The translations under genes and the position numbers were made by a program. A stretch of 64,000 nt of DNA from Opitutia bacterium (GTDB lineage Bacteria > Verrucomicrobiota > Verrucomicrobiia > Opitutales > Opitutaceae): contig JACRHS010000021.1 in NCBI GenBank assembly GCA_016217595.1, positions 1 through 64,000 of the forward strand. The letters are read 5' to 3'. Of this stretch, positions 17,863 through 26,526 are shown piece by piece. The stretch's first letter is position 1; each line of letters begins with the position of its first letter. The notes beneath the pieces were generated by a model that worked only from the letters and a program-made list of their open reading frames with translations, searched no databases and was not told the origin of the DNA.

Positions 17863-17886
17863 AATTCTGCACGCGCGTGCAGAATT
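17863..17886. repeat. Perfect 24-bp palindrome
   Basis: The segment starting AATTCTGCACGC reads identically on both strands over 24 bases. It has no T-tract, so it is unlikely to be a terminator. It may be a protein-binding dyad or part of a REP-like element. Confidence 0.6.
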
Positions 17887-18106
17887 GCGGTGGGGCACCG
17901 CGTACCGAGGGGAGAGCCCGAGAGGACGATGAGGACGTTTTCGTGCACGGAGGCAAAGGGCAGGCTGGCACCGCAGTGTGCGCCTCGCGTCGTTTGACAA
18001 CGCCACAAACGCAAACCGGTGCGACGCGAAGAGCGCGAGCTGTCACATGTAGTGCAGCATCGCTCCCGGATTTGCCCGGCGCCGATGGTTGCTTTGCAAC
18101 GTTCGG

Positions 18107-18122
18107 GTGACAACCGGGTGAC
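18107..18122 (-). promoter_or_regulatory. PhoB-box-like direct repeat upstream of ppk
   Basis: On the minus strand it reads TGTCACC-CGGT-TGTCACC, two identical half-sites 11 bp apart (cores 18107-18111 and 18118-18122). It lies about 100 bp upstream of the ppk ATG at 18220. Orientation is opposite to ppk, unlike the other boxes. Confidence 0.6.
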
Positions 18123-18219
18123 AAAAACGCCAAATCTCGCATGCCGGCTCCGCCACCGCGGCGCGAGCCTTGCCCTGTCCGCGGTTTTCGTCGACCTTTC
18201 CGTCCCGCCTGTCGCCTCC

Positions 18220-20424
18220 ATGAAACCACGGACCAAACCCAAATCGCCGGCCTCACGCCCCGCCCGGAAACGCGCGGCGGCCGCCGTTGAGCGGGTGACC
18301 GTGCCGGCAGCCAAGGAGGTGCGCGTCGCGCCAGCGGCAGTTCCGGTCAAGGCGGCCTATTTCAATCGCGAGCTGAGCTGGCTGGCCTTCAACCGCCGCG
18401 TGCTCGAACAGGCGCAAGACCGCCGGCACCCGCTGTTGGAGCGCGTGCGCTTCCTCGCCATCTTCAGCTCCAACCTCGACGAGTTTTTTGAGATCCGCGT
18501 CGCCGGCCTGATGCAGCAGGTGGAAAACGACATCTCGGAATTCGGTGTCGACGGACTCGATCCGCGCGAGCAGCTCCGCCGCATCCACTCGGTCGTCGCC
18601 GCACTGGTCGAGGAGCAGTACCGTTGCTGGCACCGGCAGCTGGTTCCCGCCCTGGCCGAGGAGGGCGTCACCATCGTCCCCGCGCCCAAACTCACCCCCA
18701 CCGAGCTCAACTGGGTGCGCGCTTATTTCCGCTCGCAGGTATTCCCCGTGCTCACGCCGCTGGCGCTCGACCAGTCACACCCGTTTCCCCAACTGGGCAA
18801 CAAGACGCTCAACATCGCCGTCCATCTCGACAACCCGGATACGCCCGAGCTGGAGCGATGCGTCGCGATCCTGCCCGTGCCGCGCATCCTGCCCCGGCTG
18901 GTGCGCATCGACGTCGACTCCGCCCCGGCCTCGCGGCGCCAGCGCTACGTTTTTCTCACCGAGATCATCAAACTCTGCGCCGGCGAACTCTTCCCCGGCT
19001 ACCGCCTCCACGGCGCCCACGCCTTCCGCGTCACGCGCAACAGCGACCTCTACATCGACGAGGAAGAAGCCGCCAACCTTCTCAAGCAGATCGAGGAGGA
19101 GCTGCGGAACTTGCGCCGCGGCGCCGCCGTGCGTCTCGAAATCGAGGCCGACGCCAGCGACGCGGTTTTCTCCACGCTCTGCAATCACCTCAATCTTTCC
19201 CTGGAGTACGTTTTCCGTCTGCCCGAGCCACTCAATCTCCTGCGTCTGCTCAGTCTGACGGAGATCGACCGGCCCGACCTCAAATATCCGGCCTTTGCGC
19301 CCGTGCACTGCTCGCCGCTGGAGGATGAATCGCAGGCGTTCGCCGCCTTGCGTAGTCAAGACGTGCTGCTCCACCACCCTTACGATGCGTTCACGCCGGT
19401 GGTCGATTTTGTCGAACGCGCGGCTCGCGATCCGCAAGTCTTCGCCATCAAGCAAACGCTCTACCGCACCAGCGGCGATTCGCCCATCGTGCGGGCGCTC
19501 ATCGAGGCCTCGCGCAACGGCAAACAGGTCACCGCGCTTGTCGAGCTCAAGGCGCGTTTCGATGAGGCGAACAACATCCAGTGGGCCCGCCAGCTGGAGG
19601 AGGCCGGCGTGCACGTGGTGTACGGCCTCGTGGGGCACAAGACGCATTGCAAACTCTGCCTCGTGGTCCGCCGCGAGGGCAAACACCTGCGCCACTACGC
19701 CCACCTCGGCACCGGCAACTATAATCCCCGCACCGCCCGGCTTTACACCGACCTCAGCTTTTTCACCACGCGCGAGCACCTCACGCGCGAGATCGCCGGC
19801 CTCTTCAACACCCTCACCGGCTTCGGCCGCTCACCGACGTTTCAGCACCTGCTCGTCGCGCCCTACAACCTGCACCGCCGCCTCCAGGAGCTGATCTTGC
19901 AAGAGGCCGAGCACGCCATCGCCGGCCGGCCCGCCCGCATCGTCGCCAAGATGAACGCGCTCGTGGACAAGGCGACCATCGACAACCTCTACTACGCGTC
20001 GCAGGTCGGCGTGCAGATCGATCTCATCGTACGCGGGGTTTGCTGTCTCGTGCCCGGCATCAAGGGCCTGAGTGAAAACATCCGCGTGCGCAGCATCGTC
20101 GGGCGCTTTCTCGAACACGCGCGCGCGTTCTACTTCGAAAACCACGGCGGCGAGCCACGCGTCTACGCCGGCAGCGCCGACTGGATGCCGCGCAATTTTT
20201 TCCGCCGCATCGAAGTGCTTTTCCCCATCGAGTCGCCGACGCTCCGGCACTGGATGCTTGCAGAGCTGTTGCAGGCGGAACTGCGCGACAACCTCGGCGC
20301 GCGTCTCCTGCACGCCAATGGCGCCTACCTGCCCGCGCCGCGCGCCCGCGGCAAACCGGCGTTTTCCTCCCAGCAGTATTTTATGGATACGGCCCTGCGG
20401 CGCGCCGCGACGGCGGCGCCCTAG
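18220..20424 (+). CDS. ppk1: Polyphosphate kinase 1
   Basis: 734 residues. Reversibly polymerises the gamma-phosphate of ATP into polyphosphate. The start is ATG 18220; a basic Lys/Arg/Ala-rich tail of about 45 residues precedes the N-domain [20 protein letters not shown]. The first PLD-like catalytic half has the autophosphorylated-His region [16 protein letters not shown] and [20 protein letters not shown]. The second has [20 protein letters not shown]. Length is near the E. coli enzyme (688) plus the tail. A PhoB-like box upstream and its place after pst-phoU suggest phosphate-starvation control. Confidence 0.95.
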   Translation: MKPRTKPKSPASRPARKRAAAAVERVTVPAAKEVRVAPAAVPVKAAYFNRELSWLAFNRRVLEQAQDRRHPLLERVRFLAIFSSNLDEFFEIRVAGLMQQVENDISEFGVDGLDPREQLRRIHSVVAALVEEQYRCWHRQLVPALAEEGVTIVPAPKLTPTELNWVRAYFRSQVFPVLTPLALDQSHPFPQLGNKTLNIAVHLDNPDTPELERCVAILPVPRILPRLVRIDVDSAPASRRQRYVFLTEIIKLCAGELFPGYRLHGAHAFRVTRNSDLYIDEEEAANLLKQIEEELRNLRRGAAVRLEIEADASDAVFSTLCNHLNLSLEYVFRLPEPLNLLRLLSLTEIDRPDLKYPAFAPVHCSPLEDESQAFAALRSQDVLLHHPYDAFTPVVDFVERAARDPQVFAIKQTLYRTSGDSPIVRALIEASRNGKQVTALVELKARFDEANNIQWARQLEEAGVHVVYGLVGHKTHCKLCLVVRREGKHLRHYAHLGTGNYNPRTARLYTDLSFFTTREHLTREIAGLFNTLTGFGRSPTFQHLLVAPYNLHRRLQELILQEAEHAIAGRPARIVAKMNALVDKATIDNLYYASQVGVQIDLIVRGVCCLVPGIKGLSENIRVRSIVGRFLEHARAFYFENHGGEPRVYAGSADWMPRNFFRRIEVLFPIESPTLRHWMLAELLQAELRDNLGARLLHANGAYLPAPRARGKPAFSSQQYFMDTALRRAATAAP

Positions 20425-20517
20425 CGCCGGGCTTTCCGCGCATCGTCGCCGGCAATGCGGGTCATCGGGATTATCGATTACCCGCTGTGCCCGCGAATCG
20501 GTTACAGTGGGCGCACG

Positions 20518-20793
20518 ATGAAAACGCACTCCTCACCCGCTACCGCCACCAGCCACTCCCGGCGCCCCAGCGCAACCGCGCGCCGCGTTTCGTCCGGCCT
20601 GCTCCTCGCCCTCGGCGCACTGACCGTGTTTGCGACAGTCGCCCTGGCCCGCCCGCCGAGCTTGCGCGCGACTGTTTCAGCATTGTCCCCCGCGCGCTCG
20701 CTCGCCGCCTCCGCCGCTGCGCAGCCGCCACAATGGACAGGCAACAACCCGCTTACAGTCGACGCCGCGTTCACGGGCATCCGCGGGCATTGA
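20518..20793 (+). CDS. Possible small single-TM protein, 91 aa
   Basis: I do not recognise it. ATG 20518 is followed by a basic Ser/Thr/Arg-rich head and one hydrophobic stretch (VSSGLLLALGALTVFATVAL, about residues 25-44), then an Ala/Ser/Pro-rich tail. It could be a secreted or anchored small protein. Composition is close to what GC-rich non-coding DNA gives, so it may be spurious. Confidence 0.3.
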   Translation: MKTHSSPATATSHSRRPSATARRVSSGLLLALGALTVFATVALARPPSLRATVSALSPARSLAASAAAQPPQWTGNNPLTVDAAFTGIRGH

Positions 20794-21227
20794 CCATTGG
20801 TAAAATGGCACAACGCATCTCACTAACGAAAAGGCACTTCAGCCAGCCAAGTAACCACCGCTCCTGACACGGCCAATTACTTCATATCCAATTCATACGG
20901 ATACAGCTAATTAGCTGCGTAATTGTACCCAGCCGCTGGCGTAGTTCTATCAGTTGACGAGCGGTGTCTCCCGTACGAACTTTTCGTCGTGATGAACACC
21001 GGCCTGCTCAAAACTCTTCCTCTCCGCCGCCTCCGGCTGACACCGGTCACGGACGCGTCGGCAGCAAGCAGTTTGGCCGGCTGGCTCTGGTTGCAGGCCA
21101 AGAGCGCGACGCTCAGTCTGCGACCCTCGAATTTCGGTACGCTGCTCGTCGGCGTGGATGCCGGTTCTATGGACCGGGACACGCATTTCGGCTTAAGGCA
21201 GTGTATCCGTGCTAAGGCTGGCTGCCT

Positions 21228-21260
21228 AGCCGCGGCGGGAAGCTGGTGCCCGCCGCGGCT
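21228..21260. repeat. Perfect 12-bp inverted repeat (hairpin)
   Basis: AGCCGCGGCGGG (21228-21239) pairs perfectly with CCCGCCGCGGCT (21249-21260) around a 9-base loop. No T-tract follows on the plus strand, so it looks like an internal RNA hairpin rather than a terminator. Confidence 0.65.
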
Positions 21261-21320
21261 TATGCACACTTTTGTCCCCGGCTGGGACTACGCTGGTTAA
21301 TGAGGTCTGGCTGTTACAAG

Positions 21321-21362
21321 TTCGCGGCGGTGGTTTAGGGCCACCGCCGCGAAGCTGTTTTT
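21321..21362 (+). terminator. Strong intrinsic terminator with no recognised upstream gene
   Basis: TTCGCGGCGGTGG (21321-21333) pairs perfectly with CCACCGCCGCGAA (21341-21353); a run of T bases follows at 21357-21362. It faces plus-strand transcription. The nearest recognised plus-strand gene ends over 500 bp upstream. Confidence 0.8.
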
Positions 21363-21628
21363 AGGACCCGACATCTCGTCGATGTTCGTGCCATCTTCCC
21401 GGGCACCCCTTGATTTCTTTTGCGAAAGATCCGTTGGTCTAAGGTGTGAAACGTAAAGCCGAGTCGGTCTGAAGGGACCGCGGCCTCAGGCCGCCTTGAT
21501 GCACTGTTGCCCCGGGGCTCCGGCGACCGGGCGCTCGTGCTTGGGCGGATGTCAGGCTTGCGGAAGACACCCACCTGCGTCGATGCGCGACGCAGTCCAC
21601 TCGCCATTCGCCGGGAACGTTGTCTCCC

Positions 21629-21988
21629 ATGTCCGACTCTGCCTTTTCCGTTTCCACCGGGCGGCGCACCGCCGCCACCTATCTCAAATGCCGCCATTGC
21701 GGCTACGAATTTTCCCTGGATGCACCCGGGACGCGCCATCGCAACCATTGCCCGTGGTGCCTCTGGAGCGTGCATCTGGACAACACGCCCGGTGATCGCG
21801 CCGCGGAGTGTCGTGGCGGCATGGAGCCTATTGCCATCAGCGCACGGCCCGACGGCGAATGGCTGATTGTGCATCGTTGCGGCACCTGCCACACCCTGCA
21901 TGTCAACCGCATCGCGGGAGACGACAACGAGAGAGAGCTGCTCGCTCTGGCCGTCCGCCCGCTCGCCCGGGCGCCGTTTCCCATCTGA
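21629..21988 (+). CDS. RNHCP-domain zinc-ribbon protein
   Basis: A 119-residue protein. CRHCGYEF, then RNHCPWCLWSVHLDN gives the RNHCP domain signature, with two CxxC knuckles forming a likely zinc ribbon; a further CGTCHTLHVNRIAGD near residue 90 makes a third CxxC. Function of the family is unknown, possibly nucleic-acid or protein binding. The start is ATG 21629; an in-frame TTG lies 9 bp upstream. The next gene (pepT) starts 46 bp downstream on the same strand. Confidence 0.8.
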   Translation: MSDSAFSVSTGRRTAATYLKCRHCGYEFSLDAPGTRHRNHCPWCLWSVHLDNTPGDRAAECRGGMEPIAISARPDGEWLIVHRCGTCHTLHVNRIAGDDNERELLALAVRPLARAPFPI

Positions 21989-22034
21989 AACAGTACAGAA
22001 TTGCCGGCCGGCGATCACTGGCGAAACTAGAGCC

Positions 22035-23279
22035 ATGACCATCGACACCCCAGACCTGCTCGATCGTTTCCTCCGCTATGTGCAGATCGACACGCGCAGC
22101 GATCCACACGCCACCACCACTCCGAGCACGCCCGTACAATGGGCGTTGCTTCGGTTGCTCGCCGATGAGCTGCGCATGCTCGGAGCCCAGGATGTCGTCG
22201 TAACGGAGTTCGGCTATGTGCTGGCCACGCTGCCGGCGACGTCGCGCAAGGCCGCCGTGCCGCGGATCGCTTGGTGCGCCCATGTCGATACCGCGCCCAA
22301 TCTCCCCAGCGCCGCCCGCCCCATCGTCCATCGCGCGTACGACGGCCGGCCCATTGTGTTGCCCGACGATCCGAGCCAGCGCCTCAGCGTCGAGACCACG
22401 CCACATCTGCGCGAGGCCATCGGGCACGACGTGATCACCGCCAGCGGCACCACCCTGCTGGGCGCGGACGACAAAGCCGGCGTCGCCGCGGTGATGGCCG
22501 CCGCCCGGCATCTGCTCCGCCACCCGGAAATTCCTCACGGCACAATCCGTTTATGCTTCAATCCCGACGAGGAGATCGGCGCCGGCATGCACCGGCTCGA
22601 TCTCGCGCAACTCGCCGCGGACTTCGCCTACACGCTCGACGGCGAGCTGCCGGGCGAGATCGATTTTGAGACGTTCAGCGCCGATGGTGCGGTGGTCGAG
22701 TTCCACGGCATCGCCTCGCACCCCGGTTGGGCAAAAGGCGTCATGGTCAATGCGCTGCGGCTGGCGGGACGTTTCCTCGCCGCGCTGCCCCGCGACTGGT
22801 CGCCGGAGCACACGGCTGATCGCGACGGCTTCATTCACCCCATCGAGTGCAACGGCTCCGCCGAGACCGCGACGGTGCGGATGATTCTGCGCGATTTCGA
22901 ACTCGCGGGCCTGTCCGCCAAACGCGCCGCCGTGGAAGCCATCGTCGCGGAGTTGCGCGCCGCCGAGCCACGCGCGCGGATCGAACTCACGTTCAAGGAA
23001 CAGTACCGCAACATGCGTTACTGGCTCGAAAAGGACATGCGTCCGGTGGAGTTTGCGCAAGAAGCGGTGCGGCGCGCCGGCCTTGTGCCGCGCTCGCAAG
23101 CGATCCGCGGCGGCACCGACGGCTCCAACCTCACTGCACGCGGCCTGCCCACACCCAATATTTTCGTCGGCATGCATGAGGTGCACAGCCAACGCGAATG
23201 GGTGAGTCTGCAAGACATGACCAAGGCCGTGGAAACCCTCGTCCACCTCGCACAAGTCTGGGAAGAGCGCAGTCAGTAA
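22035..23279 (+). CDS. pepT: Peptidase T (tripeptide aminopeptidase, M20)
   Basis: A 414-residue dizinc aminopeptidase that removes N-terminal residues from tripeptides in the cytoplasm. All expected M20B metal and catalytic motifs are visible: WCAHVDTAPN (His and Asp), GADDKAGVAAVMAA (bridging Asp), NPDEEIGAGMHRLD (catalytic Glu pair), YTLDGELPGEI (Asp), and FVGMHEVHSQREW (C-terminal His). The dimerisation lid domain sits between. Length matches PepT (about 408). The start at ATG 22035 begins with MTIDTPDLLDRFLRYVQIDT, as in the family. Confidence 0.95.
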   Translation: MTIDTPDLLDRFLRYVQIDTRSDPHATTTPSTPVQWALLRLLADELRMLGAQDVVVTEFGYVLATLPATSRKAAVPRIAWCAHVDTAPNLPSAARPIVHRAYDGRPIVLPDDPSQRLSVETTPHLREAIGHDVITASGTTLLGADDKAGVAAVMAAARHLLRHPEIPHGTIRLCFNPDEEIGAGMHRLDLAQLAADFAYTLDGELPGEIDFETFSADGAVVEFHGIASHPGWAKGVMVNALRLAGRFLAALPRDWSPEHTADRDGFIHPIECNGSAETATVRMILRDFELAGLSAKRAAVEAIVAELRAAEPRARIELTFKEQYRNMRYWLEKDMRPVEFAQEAVRRAGLVPRSQAIRGGTDGSNLTARGLPTPNIFVGMHEVHSQREWVSLQDMTKAVETLVHLAQVWEERSQ

Positions 23280-23494
23280 ACGCCCCGCGCACCACCTACG
23301 TTTCCGCTGGTTGCTATCCCCCAAACGCCACCAGCAGACCGCCAGAAAATGGTGGCGTGTAACCAACGCTCCGCCATCGCGCTTCGCCAACAACGCAACG
23401 ACGCAGGCATTTATTTCCCCACAAACGGCTTACTATTTTTCTAAAAGTTGGTACGGTTTGCGCAATAGAACGATTGTAACCCTCAATCTTTCCC

Positions 23495-25375
23495 ATGCGC
23501 TCATTCTCACTTCTAGTTATCAGCGCCGCCTTGGTCGCGGCTCGTGTTTTCGGAGCTCAGCCGGTGGCACCGCTCGATCCTGAGATCGTGGCTTTGCCGG
23601 AATTCAAGGTGCTGGCAGATCGCGTACTCCCGCCCCCCGAAAAATGGCATTACGTGCGGATTGGTCAGATGGAGTTTCTCTCGAATGCCTCGGAGCGGAG
23701 CACCCGGCGGTTCATCAGCGAGTACCGCGACTTTCAGAATGCACTCAGCATCGTCAGCCCGGAGTTCCTGCTGCGCACCGAGCTGCCAGCGAGCGTGATT
23801 CTCTGCGCGAACAGCCGCGTTTTCGATGTATTCAAATCCGAGAAAGCCACGCGCGGCCGCCGCCACTTTGCCACAGCGCTCCTCAGCGATCAGGAGATCG
23901 CTGCCATCGCCATCGACCTTAGGAGCCAGTTGGCCGAGCCGATGCGCGACCTAACTTGGATCGAAGATGTATTCACGCCAGCCAGCCTGGGGGAACAGTT
24001 GATAAACCACAGCGAGGAACTGTACCGCGAGTACATCCAGCTCGTTTTGAGCCGGCAGTACCCCACGCTCCCAGCCTGGTTTTCAGAAGGAGTCGCGCAA
24101 ATTTTCGGCAGCATGGACATCAGCGGAAAATGGATCCAATTCGCGCAAAAGGGCGTTTTTCTGGAGCCCCGTTACGAAACCGTTCCCTCGTTCGGACGAG
24201 CTGGTAACTTCGGTTTCGATGGCTTCGGCAATCCCATGGACGGAATGCACGGCATGTATGGCGCGATGGGGGGCATGTCCGGAATGATGGGCATGGGGGG
24301 TATGGGCAACTTCAACGGCTTCGACAGTGGCTCGTCCGTCCGAGTAATGCCTGCATATATCATGGGTCTGGATAAACTGTTCGCCTTCGATCCTGCCCAA
24401 CCAAGAGACCGCGGCGATATTACCGACCTAAGCCAATGGAGCCGCCAAGCGGCCACATTGGTCCACATGTGCCTCTACGGCGAAAAGGGGAAATATCGCA
24501 AAGGAATCGTGCAATACGTCAGCCGGGCGATGTCCGGCCCGGTCAGCGAAAAGGATTTCGTCGAGTGCCTCGGTATGAATTACAAGCAAATGGCTATGCG
24601 CCTGCGTAGCTACACTGAGTGGGCGCGCTACGACTACTTCGGCTGGAAGGCCAATCCCGGCAGCAGCTTCCTGGTGAAAGATAAAATCGAAGTAAGGCCG
24701 GCAACCGATGCCGAGGTTGGTCGCATCAAGGGCGAAGCCTTCCGCCTCGCCGGGCTCGACGATGAGGCGCGCCAGGAATTTGCCCAAGCCTACATGCGCG
24801 GCGAACGCGACCCGCAGTTGCTCGCCTCGCTCGGCCTGATGGCCCGCCAACGCGGCGACAACGCCCGCGCCCGCTCCTACCTGGAAATCGTAGATCGCCA
24901 ACCGGGCCCCGTACCGCGTCCGCGCGCCTATCTCGAACTGGCCCGGCTGCGCAGCGAGGAAATCCACCAGAAACAAGGCGACACGCCGTTGACCGCCCAG
25001 CAAACCGCCCAGTTGCTCAAGCCGCTTTTCGTGGCCCGCAGCCTCTCGCCAGTGCTGGCAGAGGTATACCTGGCGATCGCGGAAGTATGGGAACAGACGG
25101 GCACCACGCCACGCCGCGACAACCTCGCGGTGCTCACTGAGGGAGTGGAACGCTTCCCTCGTTTTGCCGAGCTCGCCTACCGGGCAGCCGCGATGCACGC
25201 CAAGCACGGCTTCCGTCCCGATGCCGCCATGCTGGTCGATCACGGCCTAAAAATCGCGCGCGATCCCGCCATGCGTGAGAAATTCCAAAAACTGAAGGAG
25301 CAGCTCGACGTCGCACCGGCCCCGACCACAAACGCGACTCCAACCGCTCCCGCCGCGCCCACCAACCAGCTGTAA
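23495..25375 (+). CDS. Secreted peptidase-like protein with degenerate zinc motif and TPR-like tail, 626 aa
   Basis: Signal peptide MRSFSLLVISAALVAARVFG. The N-terminal 230 residues resemble gluzincin-type domains of the DUF1570 kind: where HEYxH would lie there is RREYIQ-like sequence (Arg178-Glu-Tyr-Ile-Gln182), while the downstream WFSEGVAQIFG, corresponding to the WLxEGLAEY third-ligand motif, is kept. Loss of both His should abolish zinc catalysis. A Gly/Met/Phe-rich stretch lies at about residues 237-283 (GMHGMYGAMGGMSGMMGMGG). The C-terminal 220 residues are helical repeats like TPRs, ending in a Pro/Ala/Thr tail. Monocistronic, with its own terminator at 25420. Family call is moderate. 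Confidence 0.6.
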   Translation: MRSFSLLVISAALVAARVFGAQPVAPLDPEIVALPEFKVLADRVLPPPEKWHYVRIGQMEFLSNASERSTRRFISEYRDFQNALSIVSPEFLLRTELPASVILCANSRVFDVFKSEKATRGRRHFATALLSDQEIAAIAIDLRSQLAEPMRDLTWIEDVFTPASLGEQLINHSEELYREYIQLVLSRQYPTLPAWFSEGVAQIFGSMDISGKWIQFAQKGVFLEPRYETVPSFGRAGNFGFDGFGNPMDGMHGMYGAMGGMSGMMGMGGMGNFNGFDSGSSVRVMPAYIMGLDKLFAFDPAQPRDRGDITDLSQWSRQAATLVHMCLYGEKGKYRKGIVQYVSRAMSGPVSEKDFVECLGMNYKQMAMRLRSYTEWARYDYFGWKANPGSSFLVKDKIEVRPATDAEVGRIKGEAFRLAGLDDEARQEFAQAYMRGERDPQLLASLGLMARQRGDNARARSYLEIVDRQPGPVPRPRAYLELARLRSEEIHQKQGDTPLTAQQTAQLLKPLFVARSLSPVLAEVYLAIAEVWEQTGTTPRRDNLAVLTEGVERFPRFAELAYRAAAMHAKHGFRPDAAMLVDHGLKIARDPAMREKFQKLKEQLDVAPAPTTNATPTAPAAPTNQL

Positions 25376-25419
25376 GCGATTGCGGAACGACGCCAATCGC
25401 TCGATGTAGAGACAAATTT

Positions 25420-25455
25420 AAAAGGCGCGCGCTGTCCGCAGCGCGCGCCTTTTAT
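25420..25455 (+). terminator. Strong intrinsic terminator after the peptidase-like gene
   Basis: AAAAGGCGCGCGCTG (25420-25434) pairs perfectly with CAGCGCGCGCCTTTT (25439-25453) over a TCCG loop and runs into TTTTATTAT. It is 45 bp after the stop and could also serve the convergent gene. The GC core resembles hairpin 1 of repeat A, but the flanks differ. Confidence 0.85.
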
Positions 25456-25542
25456 TATGAATATGAACCCAGTCGCTCCGCTCGAATAACGCTGGTTCAG
25501 CGAAAAACCAAGCATCCAGGCGGAAAGGCTCCTAGGTTGCTC

Positions 25543-26526
25543 TTAGAAGATGCTATCCGCAACGTAATAGACCTTCTGCGTGCTGTTCTTGCTGGTGGTA
25601 TTGGGCACGATGACGAAATACACCCTGCTGTCTTTGGTCTGCACTCCCTCAATCTCATGGGTGCCCACATTGGTGATCCTCACAAGCGATAGATACGATC
25701 CCGAAGCGTTCATCTTGGCGATCGATGGGGTTTCGCCCTCGCCGCCGCCACTGGTGTAGATCTCATTATTACTGAGCATATCGGCCCCTTGGAATGAGCC
25801 ATTGGGACGGACAATCGCGCTGCCCGACTGGGTGAAGCTGCTGACACAGGCACTGACCGCGCCGGGGCTGTTCATTTGCACCTGGGTGTTGGCGTCAAGC
25901 AGCTGATTGAGGGCAGCGGTATTATATATCGACCAGGTCACAGGGCCAGCCTCCACCTGCACGCGGAAGAAGGTGTAGGTGCTGTTGCCGCCGCCATCCA
26001 CCCGGTAGGTCGTGCCCAGGCTAGTGCCGGTCTTGTTGGCATAATTCATATAAGTAAACCGGCGCAAACTGGTATAGTCGTAAGTCGCGCCGGCGGAGTA
26101 TTCGAGCCGGGCAACCTGCAGGGACCAATATTCAGTGGGGGTATCATCGTCCTTCGAGCTGACATACAAGTAATTTATGCCATTGTAGCTATACATATCC
26201 AAGGTTTGACCGTGACCGCAATTGGTCAGCGTCATCTCATCCTGATAGGTGGCGTTGTTGCCGCTCATGACGCAGCGAGAAAGATAAACCGTGCTCCCGC
26301 TGCGTTGCGTGACGTACAAATACGTCGAGGCAATGTAGAATTTCTGGATGGCCAGGTTATGATTCAGCGAAAGAACATTGTAGGCCAATGTGGCGGAGGC
26401 GTTGACCGTCTTGGCCGGCGTCGCGGCGGAGACCGGCAAGGCGGCCAGACCGAGGGCCAGCAAGGTGAAGCCGCAGGCGGCGGACTTTAACAAACGGCAT
26501 GGGCGACTGATGGTTTTAAGAAACAT
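25543..26526 (-). CDS. Secreted helveticin-J-family (class III bacteriocin-like) protein, 327 aa
   Basis: A signal peptide (residues about 1-33, ending LPVSAA) precedes a roughly 290-residue beta-rich domain. The order of motifs follows helveticin J as I remember it: GHGQTLDMY (GHTQTWEF in helveticin), VARLEYSAG (IARVDL), LRRFTYMNYANKTG (FPRLSYLNRAG), WSIYNTAALNQLLD (FTIYNLDTINEKLDE), then HEIEGVQ (HSEVESIQ). Helveticin J is a large heat-labile bacteriocin of lactobacilli; homologues elsewhere are mostly uncharacterised. The start at ATG 26526 keeps the signal peptide; a longer frame adds 24 residues without Sec features. Lower GC than the neighbours. No immunity or dedicated export gene is evident. 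Activity unproven. Confidence 0.6.
   Translation of the reverse strand: MFLKTISRPCRLLKSAACGFTLLALGLAALPVSAATPAKTVNASATLAYNVLSLNHNLAIQKFYIASTYLYVTQRSGSTVYLSRCVMSGNNATYQDEMTLTNCGHGQTLDMYSYNGINYLYVSSKDDDTPTEYWSLQVARLEYSAGATYDYTSLRRFTYMNYANKTGTSLGTTYRVDGGGNSTYTFFRVQVEAGPVTWSIYNTAALNQLLDANTQVQMNSPGAVSACVSSFTQSGSAIVRPNGSFQGADMLSNNEIYTSGGGEGETPSIAKMNASGSYLSLVRITNVGTHEIEGVQTKDSRVYFVIVPNTTSKNSTQKVYYVADSIF

Larger units (their letters stand above)
17498..18219. other. Repeat-rich non-coding region before ppk
   Basis: About 720 bp without a credible gene. It holds a repeat-B arm (17771-17793), a segment around 17816-17850 whose translations (AFRVFRG / HETRERHE) are a familiar spurious signature of verrucomicrobial intergenic repeats, a 24-bp perfect palindrome (17863-17886) and a PhoB-like box (18107-18122). 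Confidence 0.6.
20794..21628. other. Non-coding region with structured elements and an orphan terminator
   Basis: About 835 bp. No recognised protein family on either strand. The part to 20960 is AT-richer; a perfect 12-bp inverted repeat lies at 21228-21260 and a strong intrinsic terminator at 21321-21362. A plus-strand frame of about 100 codons (from 20992) stops at 21300, but its translation looks non-biological. The arrangement would suit an unidentified small RNA ending at about 21362. tmRNA, SRP RNA and RNase P RNA signatures were looked for and not found. Confidence 0.45.

Noticed and set aside
20900-20960. Tag-like minus-strand reading ending NYAAN, considered as tmRNA
   Set aside because: No tRNA-like ends or GGATTCGACGG-type 5' motif nearby on that strand.
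21236-21262. GGGAAGCTGGTGCCC, resembling part of a cobalamin riboswitch
   Set aside because: The remaining B12-box elements are missing and the segment is accounted for by a perfect 12-bp hairpin.
20992-21300. Plus-strand frame of about 100 codons before the orphan terminator
   Set aside because: No family resemblance and no clear ribosome-binding site; hairpins inside it fit an RNA better than a protein. Not fully excluded.
25424-25449. GC hairpin after the peptidase-like gene as a fourth copy of repeat A
   Set aside because: Only the GCGCGC core is similar; arms and second hairpin are absent and the T-run makes it a normal terminator.
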